This document shows positions 54,007 through 61,247 of a DNA stretch of 64,000 nt, one piece after another (position 1 is the stretch's first letter; every line of letters starts with the position of its first letter). The notes beneath the pieces were generated by a model. That model searched no databases and was not told the origin of the DNA. It saw only the letters and a program-made list of their open reading frames with translations. This stretch comes from Phycisphaerales bacterium. GTDB taxonomy: Bacteria; Planctomycetota; Phycisphaerae; Phycisphaerales; UBA1924. The position numbers were made by a program, and so were the translations under genes. The DNA is taken from positions 1 through 64,000 of the forward strand of contig JADLFW010000024.1 of the NCBI GenBank assembly GCA_020849615.1. Reading direction: 5' to 3'.

Positions 54007-54717
54007 GTGAGTGATGCGGCCCATCCATCCTGGCGGCCTTCATCCTGGCAGCGGCGGTTGCCGAACCTGCTGACCACGGCGCGGATCGTGCTGGCGGGGG
54101 CGTTCTTCGTGGTGCTGGCGATGTCTCGGCCCGCGCTGTTTGATGAGGATGTGCCGCTGGGAGAGCGGCTGGGGCTGGGGTGGAAGGTGAACGGCGGGCT
54201 GATCGGGGCGGCGGTGGTGTTCGTGCTGGCGGCGCTGACGGATTTCCTGGATGGGATTTTGGCCCGGCGGTGGGGCGTGGTGTCGAAGTTCGGGCGGGTG
54301 ATGGACCCGTTCGCGGACAAGCTGCTGGTGCTGGGGGCGTTCATCATGCTGGCCGGGCCCGGCTTCACGTGGACGTTCACCGACGGTTCGACGATGTCAT
54401 TCACGCGGGTGGCGCCGTGGATGGCGGTGGTGATTTTGGCGCGGGAGCTGCTGGTGACCTCGCTGCGGGGGGTGCTGGAGAGCCAGGGGGTTGATTTTTC
54501 GGCGACGATGACGGGGAAGCTGAAGATGGTGCTGCAGTCGGTGGCGGTGCCGGTGATTTTGGTGGTGGTGAGTTTCGCGACGCCCTGGCCCGGCACGTGG
54601 GCGGCGTGGCTGCTGGATGGGCTGGTGTGGGCGACGGTGGCGGTGAGCGTGCTGAGCGGGGTGCCGTATGTGCAGCGTGCGGTGGCGGCGTTCCGGGCCG
54701 AGGGGATGCGGGGGTGA
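54007..54717 (+). CDS. pgsA: CDP-diacylglycerol--glycerol-3-phosphate 3-phosphatidyltransferase
   Basis: A 236-residue membrane enzyme making phosphatidylglycerophosphate. The CDP-alcohol phosphotransferase motif DG-x2-AR-x8-G-x3-D-x3-D is complete (DGILARRWGVVSKFGRVMDP...D). NLLTTARIVLAG begins the first helix as in PgsA, and ARELLVTSLRG is the usual second marker. The start is GTG 54007; the longer upstream frame overlaps the HTH-like gene. Its stop overlaps the pgpA ATG, pairing this enzyme with the phosphatase of the next step. Codon third positions are G-rich here, unlike + strand genes to the left. Confidence 0.93.
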   Translation: MSDAAHPSWRPSSWQRRLPNLLTTARIVLAGAFFVVLAMSRPALFDEDVPLGERLGLGWKVNGGLIGAAVVFVLAALTDFLDGILARRWGVVSKFGRVMDPFADKLLVLGAFIMLAGPGFTWTFTDGSTMSFTRVAPWMAVVILARELLVTSLRGVLESQGVDFSATMTGKLKMVLQSVAVPVILVVVSFATPWPGTWAAWLLDGLVWATVAVSVLSGVPYVQRAVAAFRAEGMRG

Positions 54718-55241
54718 TGATGCGGGGCGAGGGGCTGAACTGGATCACGGTGTGGGGGCTGGGGCACCTGCGGCCCGCCTCGGGGACGTGGGGCTCGCTG
54801 CCGGCGTGGCTGGCGGCGGCGGCGCTGGTGGCGGCGGGGATCTCGCCGGCAGAGCACGCGTGGGTGTACCGCGGGGTGATGCTGCTGGTGCTGGTGGTGT
54901 TCAGCGCGGCGTGCATCGTGCAGGGAGACCGGGCCGAGGCGCGGTTCAATAAGAAGGATCCGGGGCAGGTGGTGGCGGATGAGATGGCGGGGATGGCGCT
55001 GACGCTGGTGATGCTGCCCGCGGCGGGGATGACCGGCGGCGGCCGGGCGGTCTTCACGCTCATCTACGCTTTTCTCGCGTTCCGGATCATGGACATCGTG
55101 AAGCCGTGGCCGGCGGGGGCGGTGCAGCGTGTGCCGGGCGGGTGGGGGATCCTGCTGGATGACCTGATCGCCGGGCTGTACGCGGGGCTCTTGATCGTAA
55201 TGCTGGTGTGGGCGCGGCTGCCGGGGGCGGGGGCGGGGTGA
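54717..55241 (+). CDS. pgpA: Phosphatidylglycerophosphatase A
   Basis: A 174-residue membrane enzyme removing phosphate from phosphatidylglycerophosphate. Signatures: GHLRPASGTWGSLPAW at the N-terminus, KKDPGQVVADEMAGM (the metal-binding DP...DE motif), and FRIMDIVKPWP followed by GGWGILLDDLIAG. The start ATG 54717 overlaps the pgsA stop (ATG 54720 is also possible). Together with pgsA it supplies phosphatidylglycerol. Confidence 0.93.
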   Translation: MMRGEGLNWITVWGLGHLRPASGTWGSLPAWLAAAALVAAGISPAEHAWVYRGVMLLVLVVFSAACIVQGDRAEARFNKKDPGQVVADEMAGMALTLVMLPAAGMTGGGRAVFTLIYAFLAFRIMDIVKPWPAGAVQRVPGGWGILLDDLIAGLYAGLLIVMLVWARLPGAGAG

Positions 55242-55312
55242 CATGAAACCGCGGCCCGCGCGGGCGGAACAACCTTGATGCGCCGGGCCTGGATCGGCGC
55301 AGGGAGGTGACC

Positions 55313-55594
55313 ATGGGATGCGTGATCGCGGGGATCGCGTTCTTCTTTCCGCGGCTGGTGATGGTGGTGATGGTGCTGGCGGGGGACTACCTGGGCCGGG
55401 CCTACCAGACGGTGCTGTGGCCGCTGCTGGGGTTTATCTTCATGCCGTACACGACGCTGGCGTACGCGTGGGCGAAGAACAGCCACGGGTCGGTGGAGGG
55501 TGTGTACCTGGCGGCGGTGGTGGTGGCGGTGCTGCTGGACCTGGGGGTGATCGGCGGCGGGGCGAAGGCGGGGAGCGGCCGGGCCCGGCGTTGA
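55313..55594 (+). CDS. Small membrane protein of unknown function
   Basis: A 93-residue protein with two or three hydrophobic helices (FFFPRLVMVVMVLAGDYLG, VLWPLLGFIFMPYTTLAYAW, LAAVVVAVLLDLGVIGG) and a short basic tail. I do not know the family. ATG 55313 has GGAGG five bases upstream, a strong site. It may share a transcript with pgsA-pgpA, 71 bases upstream. Confidence 0.75.
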   Translation: MGCVIAGIAFFFPRLVMVVMVLAGDYLGRAYQTVLWPLLGFIFMPYTTLAYAWAKNSHGSVEGVYLAAVVVAVLLDLGVIGGGAKAGSGRARR

Positions 55595-55695
55595 ATAGAT
55601 GAAGGAGGATTCACCGGCGTTTCACCGGGGGCGGCGGCTGGCCCGGCATGATGTCGTGTGCGCGAGGGATGAATCGCGCCGATGGGGAGCGCCGC

Positions 55696-55851
55696 ATGCT
55701 CGGGACTATTCTGCTCATTGTGCTCATTCTGCTGCTCATCGGCGCGTTGCCGGCGTACCCGTACAGCCGGAAGTGGGGCTACGGGCCGAGCGGCATGGTG
55801 GGGCTGCTGGTGGTGATTCTGATCATCCTGCTGCTGATGGGCAGGATTTAG
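55696..55851 (+). CDS. DUF3309-family small membrane protein
   Basis: A 51-residue protein made of two hydrophobic helices around a short loop: MLGTILLIVLILLLIGALP, then YSRKWGYGPSG, then a second Leu/Ile-rich helix. This matches the DUF3309 family, widespread in proteobacteria and planctomycetes and of unknown role. ATG 55696 follows GGGGAG at six bases; an upstream extension to 55648 is unlikely. Confidence 0.88.
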   Translation: MLGTILLIVLILLLIGALPAYPYSRKWGYGPSGMVGLLVVILIILLLMGRI

Positions 55852-55953
55852 GCCACGTCCGACTTGTGGGCGGACATCTGATTGAAGGTCCAGATCCGGT
55901 TCAGTTGATCGAGCGACCTGGCGGGCCCGCGGAGGGGTGGGCCCGTCAGGCGC

Positions 55954-56835
55954 TCACACTTTTGACGCCAGGCTCTTGACCAGCGTGACTTCGTTGCCGG
56001 GCTCGTTCCACGTGACGAGGTCGGTGTAGGCCCGCATGATGAGGAGTCCGCGGCCGCTGGCCTTGGCGAGGTTGGCTGGGTCGGTGGGGTCGGGGAGGGC
56101 GGCGCGGTCGAAGCCGGGGCCCTGGTCGCGGATGACGAAGGTGGCGGTGGACTGGCTGAAGCGCGACTTCACCTGCACGGTGCGGGAGGCGTAGGGCTCG
56201 ATGCTGCGCTGGCGTTCGATGGCGTCGTAGTAGGCATCGGAGCCCTGCTCGCGGAGGTCGGAGGGGACTTCGAGGTTGCCGTGGATGATGGCGTTGGAGA
56301 GGGCCTCGCTGAGGGCCAGGCCCGCGCGGGCGCGTTCGCGTGGGTTGCTGAGGCCATAGTCCTCGAGGACCTGCTGGAGGTATCCGACGACGGTGGCGAT
56401 GGCGGCGGGGTCGTTGCCGATGCCGAGCTCGACCTCGGCGGAGCGGAGGTAGTTGCGGACGCGGTCGCGGTAGGGGCTGTGGCGGGTGAGGTCGATGAGG
56501 CTCTGGATGGTTTCGAGGAGGCGGCGCCGGCCCGCATCGCGGGGGATGAAGGTCATGGCGCCGAGCTGGAGGTGCTGGACGAGGGAGGTGTCCTCGCGGG
56601 CGGTGAGGACGATGACGGGGAGGGCGGGGTGGTGGGCGGCGACGTGGGCGGCGAGGCCCGCCTTGTGCCAGAGGGCGGAGTCGGAGAGGAGGAGAGCGAA
56701 GGGGGCGGCGTCGATGGCGGCGCGGGCGGCATCGAGGGAGGGGGCGATCGAGGCGGACCAGGCGTCGGACTTGATGCGGTCGAGGAGGGCGCCGGCCCGT
56801 TCGGCGTTGTCATCGGCGATGAGGATGGAGTTCAT
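55954..56835 (-). CDS. Receiver-like domain fused to RsbW-type ATPase (anti-sigma kinase-like)
   Basis: A 293-residue cytoplasmic protein. Residues 1-120 form a response-regulator-like domain with acidic pair Asp8/Asp9, phospho-acceptor Asp52 (LLLSDS) and the Thr of VLTARED; the conserved Lys before Pro in the last loop is replaced (FIPRDAG), so phosphorylation may be altered. Residues 165-293 are a GHKL ATPase of the RsbW/SpoIIAB class: N-box ALSEALSNAIIHGN, G1 DQGPGFD, G2 GRGLLIMR. Such fusions usually act in partner-switching control of sigma factors or phosphatases. GGGAGGGG precedes the ATG. No anti-anti-sigma partner gene is adjacent. Confidence 0.85.
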   Translation of the reverse strand: MNSILIADDNAERAGALLDRIKSDAWSASIAPSLDAARAAIDAAPFALLLSDSALWHKAGLAAHVAAHHPALPVIVLTAREDTSLVQHLQLGAMTFIPRDAGRRRLLETIQSLIDLTRHSPYRDRVRNYLRSAEVELGIGNDPAAIATVVGYLQQVLEDYGLSNPRERARAGLALSEALSNAIIHGNLEVPSDLREQGSDAYYDAIERQRSIEPYASRTVQVKSRFSQSTATFVIRDQGPGFDRAALPDPTDPANLAKASGRGLLIMRAYTDLVTWNEPGNEVTLVKSLASKV

Positions 56836-56897
56836 GGCGGCCCCTCCCGCGGGGATGATACGGGAAGAGCGGGAGAGACGAAGTGATGGAGTGGGAG

Positions 56898-57641
56898 TCA
56901 GCGGCCCGCGCTGAAGCCGTAGAGCTTGTGGTTGATGATGTACCGGGCGACGGCGGGGTGGAGTACATCGAGAGGGGGGCGCCGGGCCCAATCGGCGGCG
57001 CGGGGAGGAGCGGAGGCGATGGCGGCCCGGAGGGCGGTGGAGGCGGCGGGCATGGGAACGTTGGGGGCCATGCGTGTGCACCACGCGGCGCGCTCGGCGC
57101 GGGTCCATGCGGAGTCATCGAGGGATTGGTAGAGGTCGGCGACGGTGGTGATGGGGTCGCGGGCGAGGATGAGCGGCTCGGCGAGGCGGAGGATGGCCCG
57201 GTGGTCTTTCCAGAGGTGGAAGGCGGCGGCCTGGTCGGCGCCGATGAGGAGGCGGAGTTTGATGGAGGGGCGGATGATGCGGCGGAGGCGGCGGAGGGAG
57301 TCGATGGTGTAGGAGGGGCGTGGCGAGTGGGCGCGGGCGGCGCGGTCGAGTTCATCGGTCCAGATCGAGTAGATGGAAGAGGAGCGGCCCGGCGGTTCGA
57401 GGGCGAGCTTGAGCATGGCGAGGCGGTGGTGGTCGGCGGCGACAGGCCCGGCGCGTTTGAGGGGGCTTTGGGCGGCGGGGATGTAGACGAGGTGACCGGC
57501 CGGCCCGTACAGGCGGTTGAGGATGCTGAGGGGGACGAGGGTGTGGTAGAAGTGAGGGGGGTCGAAGGAGCCGCCGAAGAGGAGGAGGGTGCGGATGCCG
57601 GGGGGGAGGCGGAGGGGGGAGATGGAGAGTTGTGGGGGCAT
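56898..57641 (-). CDS. nadD: Nicotinate-nucleotide adenylyltransferase
   Basis: A 247-residue cytoplasmic enzyme converting nicotinate mononucleotide to deamido-NAD. The nucleotidyltransferase motif is LLLFGGSFDPPHFYHT (GxFxPxHxxH). LLIGADQAAAFHLWKDH and the PMPAASTALRAAI motif, replacing the usual ISSTxIR, follow, and the tail PAVARYIINHKLYG is typical. The substituted loop suggests slightly unusual substrate contacts, but all core residues remain. It lies 62 bases upstream of the receiver-ATPase gene on the same strand. Confidence 0.93.
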   Translation of the reverse strand: MPPQLSISPLRLPPGIRTLLLFGGSFDPPHFYHTLVPLSILNRLYGPAGHLVYIPAAQSPLKRAGPVAADHHRLAMLKLALEPPGRSSSIYSIWTDELDRAARAHSPRPSYTIDSLRRLRRIIRPSIKLRLLIGADQAAAFHLWKDHRAILRLAEPLILARDPITTVADLYQSLDDSAWTRAERAAWCTRMAPNVPMPAASTALRAAIASAPPRAADWARRPPLDVLHPAVARYIINHKLYGFSAGR

Positions 57642-57698
57642 GGAGTGCGCGGCGGGAGGATCGACGGGGAACGGTAGCGGACTATGATGAGGGGTCAG

Positions 57699-57773
57699 GG
57701 CCCCGTCGTCTAGCCTGGTTCAGGACACCACCCTTTCACGGTGGGTACATGGGTTCGAATCCCATCGGGGTCA
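57699..57773 (+). tRNA. tRNA-Glu (UUC)
   Basis: A 75-base cloverleaf. The acceptor GGCCCCG pairs with CGGGGTC (one G-U), with A as discriminator. The anticodon stem CCACC/GGTGG encloses CTTTCAC with anticodon TTC. The T-arm is ATGGG-TTCGAAT-CCCAT. CCA is not encoded. No duplicate of its 3' end was seen downstream. Confidence 0.96.
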
Positions 57774-57835
57774 TTTCCTGATTTGAACGGAGTTGCGAGC
57801 ACAGCGGGGGTTGTTGTGCGCGCAGCGCCGGCGCA

Positions 57836-57865
57836 AGAAAAATGGACGCCCCGGGGGGCGTCCAT
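57836..57865 (-). terminator. Rho-independent terminator after PEP-CTERM relic
   Basis: A perfect 11-bp palindrome ATGGACGCCCC/GGGGCGTCCAT is followed on the minus strand by TTTTTCT. It resembles the terminator of the 59162 gene, including flanking sequence. Confidence 0.85.
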
Positions 57866-57899
57866 GAGGGAGATGACGAGAGTTGAGGAAGGGTCTGGC

Positions 57900-58001
57900 T
57901 CAGCCGGCGATGGGCCGACGGCGGATGGCCCGTACGACGAGCAGGCCCGCGCAGCTGAGCCCCGCGCAGCCGAGGCCCGCGGTCGAGAGGACCGTGCGGT
58001 G
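57900..58001 (-). pseudogene. C-terminal remnant of a fourth PEP-CTERM-like paralogue
   Basis: The minus strand reads STAGLGCAGLSCAGLLV, then VRAIRRRPIAG and a stop. This is almost the same tail as the intact 59162 protein (AGLACAGLLVVPAIRRRPIAG). The match continues through the stop and about 40 bases of 3' sequence (CTCATGGACGCC... on the minus strand) to a matching terminator. No start, signal peptide or upstream domain remains, so it is a truncated gene copy lying downstream of the 58058 gene. Confidence 0.8.
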
Positions 58002-58057
58002 TCGGGGTTCGTCGGGTGCAGATGGAAGAGCCCGACCCATCCGGGAGCTGTCGGCAA

Positions 58058-58864
58058 TCAACGGCCGATGCGCCTTCGGGTGAGGCCCGCGACGCCGAGA
58101 AGTCCGACGCTGGCGAGGTTGACCGGCGTGGGCAGGGGAACGATCTCGGAGCGCAGGGCGAGTACGCTCTGGTTCGTTTGCGTGGTGGACCCATCACTGC
58201 CCCAGGTCAGATTGAGCACGCGGACATCGCCCAGGCCCGCCCAGTAGTCGCTCCCATCGACGCTTGTCTGGGCGTGGGCGATGAGCTCGGCGATCAGCGC
58301 CACCTCGGCGTCGGAATAGGCGCCATCGGGGCCATCCGTTCCGTTGTCGACGAAATCCTGATCAACCTGATGCTGCAAGAGCCAGATCGCGCCCTGCACG
58401 GCGTTGGCCTGCGTGCTCGCATCGGAGTCCCATCCCGCCACGCCGGTCAGCGTCCCGTGTCGGAAGGCGGAGTACAGAAACGCGGTCTCGGCATGGAGCA
58501 CGGTGTCGGTCTGGCCGCCCCATCCGTCGTAGCCAACGCCGCCGTCGACGGATGTCCCAACTTCAGCGCGGAAGTACCCGCCGAGGTGGCCGAGATCCTC
58601 GCCCGTCTCGAGACAGAACGTGGCGAAGGAGGAGCCGATGCCGCCCTCCATCTGATCTCCCGCCCACTGCCCGGTGCTGTAGCCTCCGCCAAGATCGCCG
58701 CCGTGCGTCGGGCTGTCGGACACCAGGGTGAAGTTGAAGAGGCCACCCCAGTGCCGGTAGCCATCACCGATCGAATCGAAGCGGATCGTTCCATCGGCCA
58801 GCGCTGATCCCGCGAACATCGACGCGACGAACAGGGCCGCGGGCACGCTCATACGAATCTTCAT
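58058..58864 (-). CDS. PEP-CTERM-like secreted protein with thioester-domain signature (copy A)
   Basis: A 268-residue exported protein with a signal peptide ending near ALA (residue 23) and a C-terminal sorting-like tail: VPLPTP, a short hydrophobic helix (ASVGLLGVAGL) and RRRIGR. The body contains FCLE (Cys84) and, 73 residues on, VQGAIW (Gln157). A Cys followed by QxAIW is the mark of internal thioester (TQXA/TED) domains, in which these two side chains form a covalent bond used for adhesion. The assignment is by motif and is not proven. ATG 58864 follows GGGGGA. No exosortase gene is in the window. Confidence 0.78.
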   Translation of the reverse strand: MKIRMSVPAALFVASMFAGSALADGTIRFDSIGDGYRHWGGLFNFTLVSDSPTHGGDLGGGYSTGQWAGDQMEGGIGSSFATFCLETGEDLGHLGGYFRAEVGTSVDGGVGYDGWGGQTDTVLHAETAFLYSAFRHGTLTGVAGWDSDASTQANAVQGAIWLLQHQVDQDFVDNGTDGPDGAYSDAEVALIAELIAHAQTSVDGSDYWAGLGDVRVLNLTWGSDGSTTQTNQSVLALRSEIVPLPTPVNLASVGLLGVAGLTRRRIGR

Positions 58865-58886
58865 GCTGAATCCCCCGGAGAGTTGG

Positions 58887-58915
58887 GCACTTGCAACACG
58901 GAACATCGCAAGTGC
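58887..58915. promoter_or_regulatory. Inverted repeat upstream of PEP-CTERM-like gene A
   Basis: A perfect 8-bp dyad GCACTTGC-N13-GCAAGTGC starts 22 bases ahead of the ATG at 58864. Its position between promoter and start suggests an operator or a 5'-UTR hairpin. A related TTGCAAGT occurs near 59004. Confidence 0.4.
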
Positions 58916-59098
58916 GAAGCCGGCCCGCCTGAACAGTCCGGCGGACGACCGAGCTGGATCGCAGTCTACCAGCGGGCACGGGGGATACAAGCCGCACCTG
59001 TCGGATTGCAAGTTACCAGCGCGACATCTGCTCGCGGTTCATCATCAGGTTCAGGCTTGTGTTGCATCGGGGGGAGGTGCTTCTGCACACAGGGCGCG

Positions 59099-59127
59099 CA
59101 AAAGTGGACGCCGAGAAGGGCGTCCAT
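59099..59127 (-). terminator. Terminator of PEP-CTERM-like gene B
   Basis: GGACGCC-CTTCTC-GGCGTCC on the minus strand is followed by CTTTTGC, 35 bases after the stop at 59162. It is homologous to the terminator at 57836. Confidence 0.75.
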
Positions 59128-59161
59128 GAGGGAGATGATGAGAGATCTTGAAGGCGCTGGC

Positions 59162-59929
59162 TCAGCCGGCGATCGGTCGGCGGCGGATCGCCGGGACTAC
59201 GAGCAGGCCCGCGCAGGCGAGGCCCGCCGTGTTCGGCAGGGGGATCATTGTGAGTTGGTCCTGGGCGCGGTGGTCGTAGTCGCGGAGGGTCGCGTGGGTC
59301 CAGAGCTGCAGCACGCGGACCTTGCCGAGCTTGCCGCCGGAGAACTCGGGGAGGTCATCGACGCCATCGGTCATGCTGCCGTTGGTCCGGGCGTGGGCCC
59401 AGTCGTACATGACCTGCGCGAGGGAGCCGATCGGGGCTGTCTCACCCTCGCTTTTCCAGATCGCCTTCTGGAGGGCCGCCGCCAGCATGCTCGGGGTGAT
59501 GGTTCCGCTGGCGTACGAGGTGACACCATCGACCACGTAGCCGGCGATGCTGCCGCCCGTGCGGAACATGGAGTACAGGAGCGCGGTACGCGAGGACAAC
59601 GGGTCGGATGAGGGGGTGCCGGATCCCCCACCGCCTCCGAAGACCGCCTTATCCGAGATCACGGTCCACAACTGCTGGCCCGAGCTGAAGACCTCTCCTC
59701 CGGTCTGCTCGACGCAGAACGTCAGAAAGGTGGTGGCGGACCCGCCGGGCCCGCCGTACAGGCCGTTCCAGCCTGCCTTATGGGTTATCTTGAACGCACC
59801 GCCCGAGCCTCCGCCGGCGAATCCGGATGAGCCTGGGAGTGTGTTGATCTGAATCTTTCCGTCGCCGAGCGCGGTTCCGGCGGCCGTCGAGACCGCCAAT
59901 GCGCTGAGCAACACCATGCGAACGTTCAT
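59162..59929 (-). CDS. PEP-CTERM-like secreted protein with thioester-domain signature (copy B)
   Basis: A 255-residue exported protein with a signal peptide ending around TALG. The body has FLTFCVEQ (Cys72) and LQKAIW (Gln154, Trp158), 82 residues apart, between which DPLSSRTALLYSMF is shared nearly word for word with copy C. The tail is IPLPNTAG, a hydrophobic stretch and RRRPIAG, a PEP-CTERM-like sorting signal with Leu-Pro in place of the classical PEP. ATG 59929 has AAGGA eight bases upstream. The thioester role is inferred from the Cys/Gln pair. Confidence 0.8.
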   Translation of the reverse strand: MNVRMVLLSALAVSTAAGTALGDGKIQINTLPGSSGFAGGGSGGAFKITHKAGWNGLYGGPGGSATTFLTFCVEQTGGEVFSSGQQLWTVISDKAVFGGGGGSGTPSSDPLSSRTALLYSMFRTGGSIAGYVVDGVTSYASGTITPSMLAAALQKAIWKSEGETAPIGSLAQVMYDWAHARTNGSMTDGVDDLPEFSGGKLGKVRVLQLWTHATLRDYDHRAQDQLTMIPLPNTAGLACAGLLVVPAIRRRPIAG

Positions 59930-60090
59930 GCCCGGATTCCTTTCTCTGAAGACTCCTCGACACTCGATGAAGCTCACTCTGCATCAGGCCGACCGGACGA
60001 ATCGAGCACCGCCCGGCCAGCACAGTTCGATCCGGACGACTCTCCGGCGAGATCCCGGCAGGCGTCAACACGGACGACCGACGAGGGAGA

Positions 60091-60762
60091 TCACAGGATG
60101 CGACGACGGGTGAGCGCGACTCCCATCAGGCCGAGGGATGCAAGGCCAGCGGTGCCCGGAAGGGGGATGAGGGTGAGCATGTCCTGGACGTTTCCGCCCG
60201 TGTCGCCGGTTTCCCACAGCTGCATGACCCGGACCTTGCCGAGGCTGCCGCCGGAAAAGGCCGCGATGTCGTCGACGGTGTCACCATCCGTGGCCTCCTC
60301 CGCCCAGTCGTACATCGACTTGGCCATTGCGGAGAGGCTCGCGTAAGTCACCTCCTCCTCACTGGCCCAGATCGCATCCTGAAGAGCGGTGTACTCGGCG
60401 CCGGTATCCACAACGGATCCGGCGATGCTGCCGCTTTCCCGGAACGTCTGGTAGAGCGCTGCGGTCCTTGACGACAGCGGGTCGGGGGAAGGCCCGCCTA
60501 CCCCACCCTCCTCTGCTTCATCTGACAGCACGGCGTCGTAGGTAGTTCCCGAGTAGAAGAACTCATCCAGCTCAATGCAGAAGGTCGTGAACGAAGTCGC
60601 GGACCCGCCCGGCCCGCCCATCTGGCCGATGTATCCCGACACGTAAGTAGCCAGGAAACCAGCTCCCGGCGCTGTCATGTTGACCTGGCCATCGCCGAAC
60701 GCGCTGCCTGCCGCAGCTGACAGCCCCGCCAACGCCACGAGTATTGAGCACCTGTTCGACAT
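60091..60762 (-). CDS. PEP-CTERM-like secreted protein with thioester-domain signature (copy C)
   Basis: A 223-residue exported protein, the most compact of the three. Its signal peptide is MSNRCSILVALAGLSAAAG. FTTFCIEL (Cys62) is followed 66 residues later by LQDAIW (Gln128, Trp132), and DPLSSRTAALYQTF lies between. The sorting-like tail is LIPLPGTAGLASLGLMG with RRRIL at the end. ATG 60762 has a perfect AAGGAG. It faces the A+T-rich gap, so it is the first of the trio, and each copy may have its own promoter. Confidence 0.82.
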   Translation of the reverse strand: MSNRCSILVALAGLSAAAGSAFGDGQVNMTAPGAGFLATYVSGYIGQMGGPGGSATSFTTFCIELDEFFYSGTTYDAVLSDEAEEGGVGGPSPDPLSSRTAALYQTFRESGSIAGSVVDTGAEYTALQDAIWASEEEVTYASLSAMAKSMYDWAEEATDGDTVDDIAAFSGGSLGKVRVMQLWETGDTGGNVQDMLTLIPLPGTAGLASLGLMGVALTRRRIL

Positions 60763-61247
60763 TCGATTCTCCTTCGTGATTGGGAATCCACCCCCGGGGG
60801 CGGTACGTGGGGAGAGAGCCCCACATGGCATCGAAGGTAACAGGGCTTTCACGGGGACACAAGAGGCAGTCCGGGCAGAATAAGCAAAATTCTACTTCAA
60901 TCTTCTGCCACCTTATTAATTGCCATCTCTGCGAACGTCAAAAGCCGTGTTCGGTGTACATGCAGTATTTGGCTGCATTTCACGGGTATTGTGGCGCCAG
61001 ATCGGGCACGCTGTTCCGAATCTGAAAAGCAAAAACAGAACCATCACCGCGCAACAACACGGCTTAGCCATAAGGTCAGTTTATAACTTACAGTATCGAT
61101 GCCGAACTTGGTTCACCGAGCGATGAACCACATCCGGATCGATCTGTTGTCACAAGGACATCAGTAAATCTAATGTTGCGGTGTGGGCTGCGTCAGTGCC
61201 GGTTGGCCTCCGTGTGGGTGAGTTCCGATGAGTTGGCCCGGCGCGGG
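60763..61247. other. A+T-rich gene-free region upstream of the PEP-CTERM-like genes
   Basis: About 485 bases, of which 60870-61170 are far richer in A+T than anything else in the window. No frame looks coding. Two dyads are visible: ATGCAG-N7-CTGCAT (60960-60978) and TGGTTCA-N8-TGAACCA (61110-61131). It must contain the promoter of copy C and the 3' end of the TPR gene. An unrecognised small RNA cannot be excluded. Confidence 0.55.

Noticed and set aside
57699-61200. Genomic island inserted at tRNA-Glu
   Set aside because: The PEP-CTERM trio lies next to the tRNA, but I found no repeat of the tRNA 3' end, no integrase and no mobility gene.
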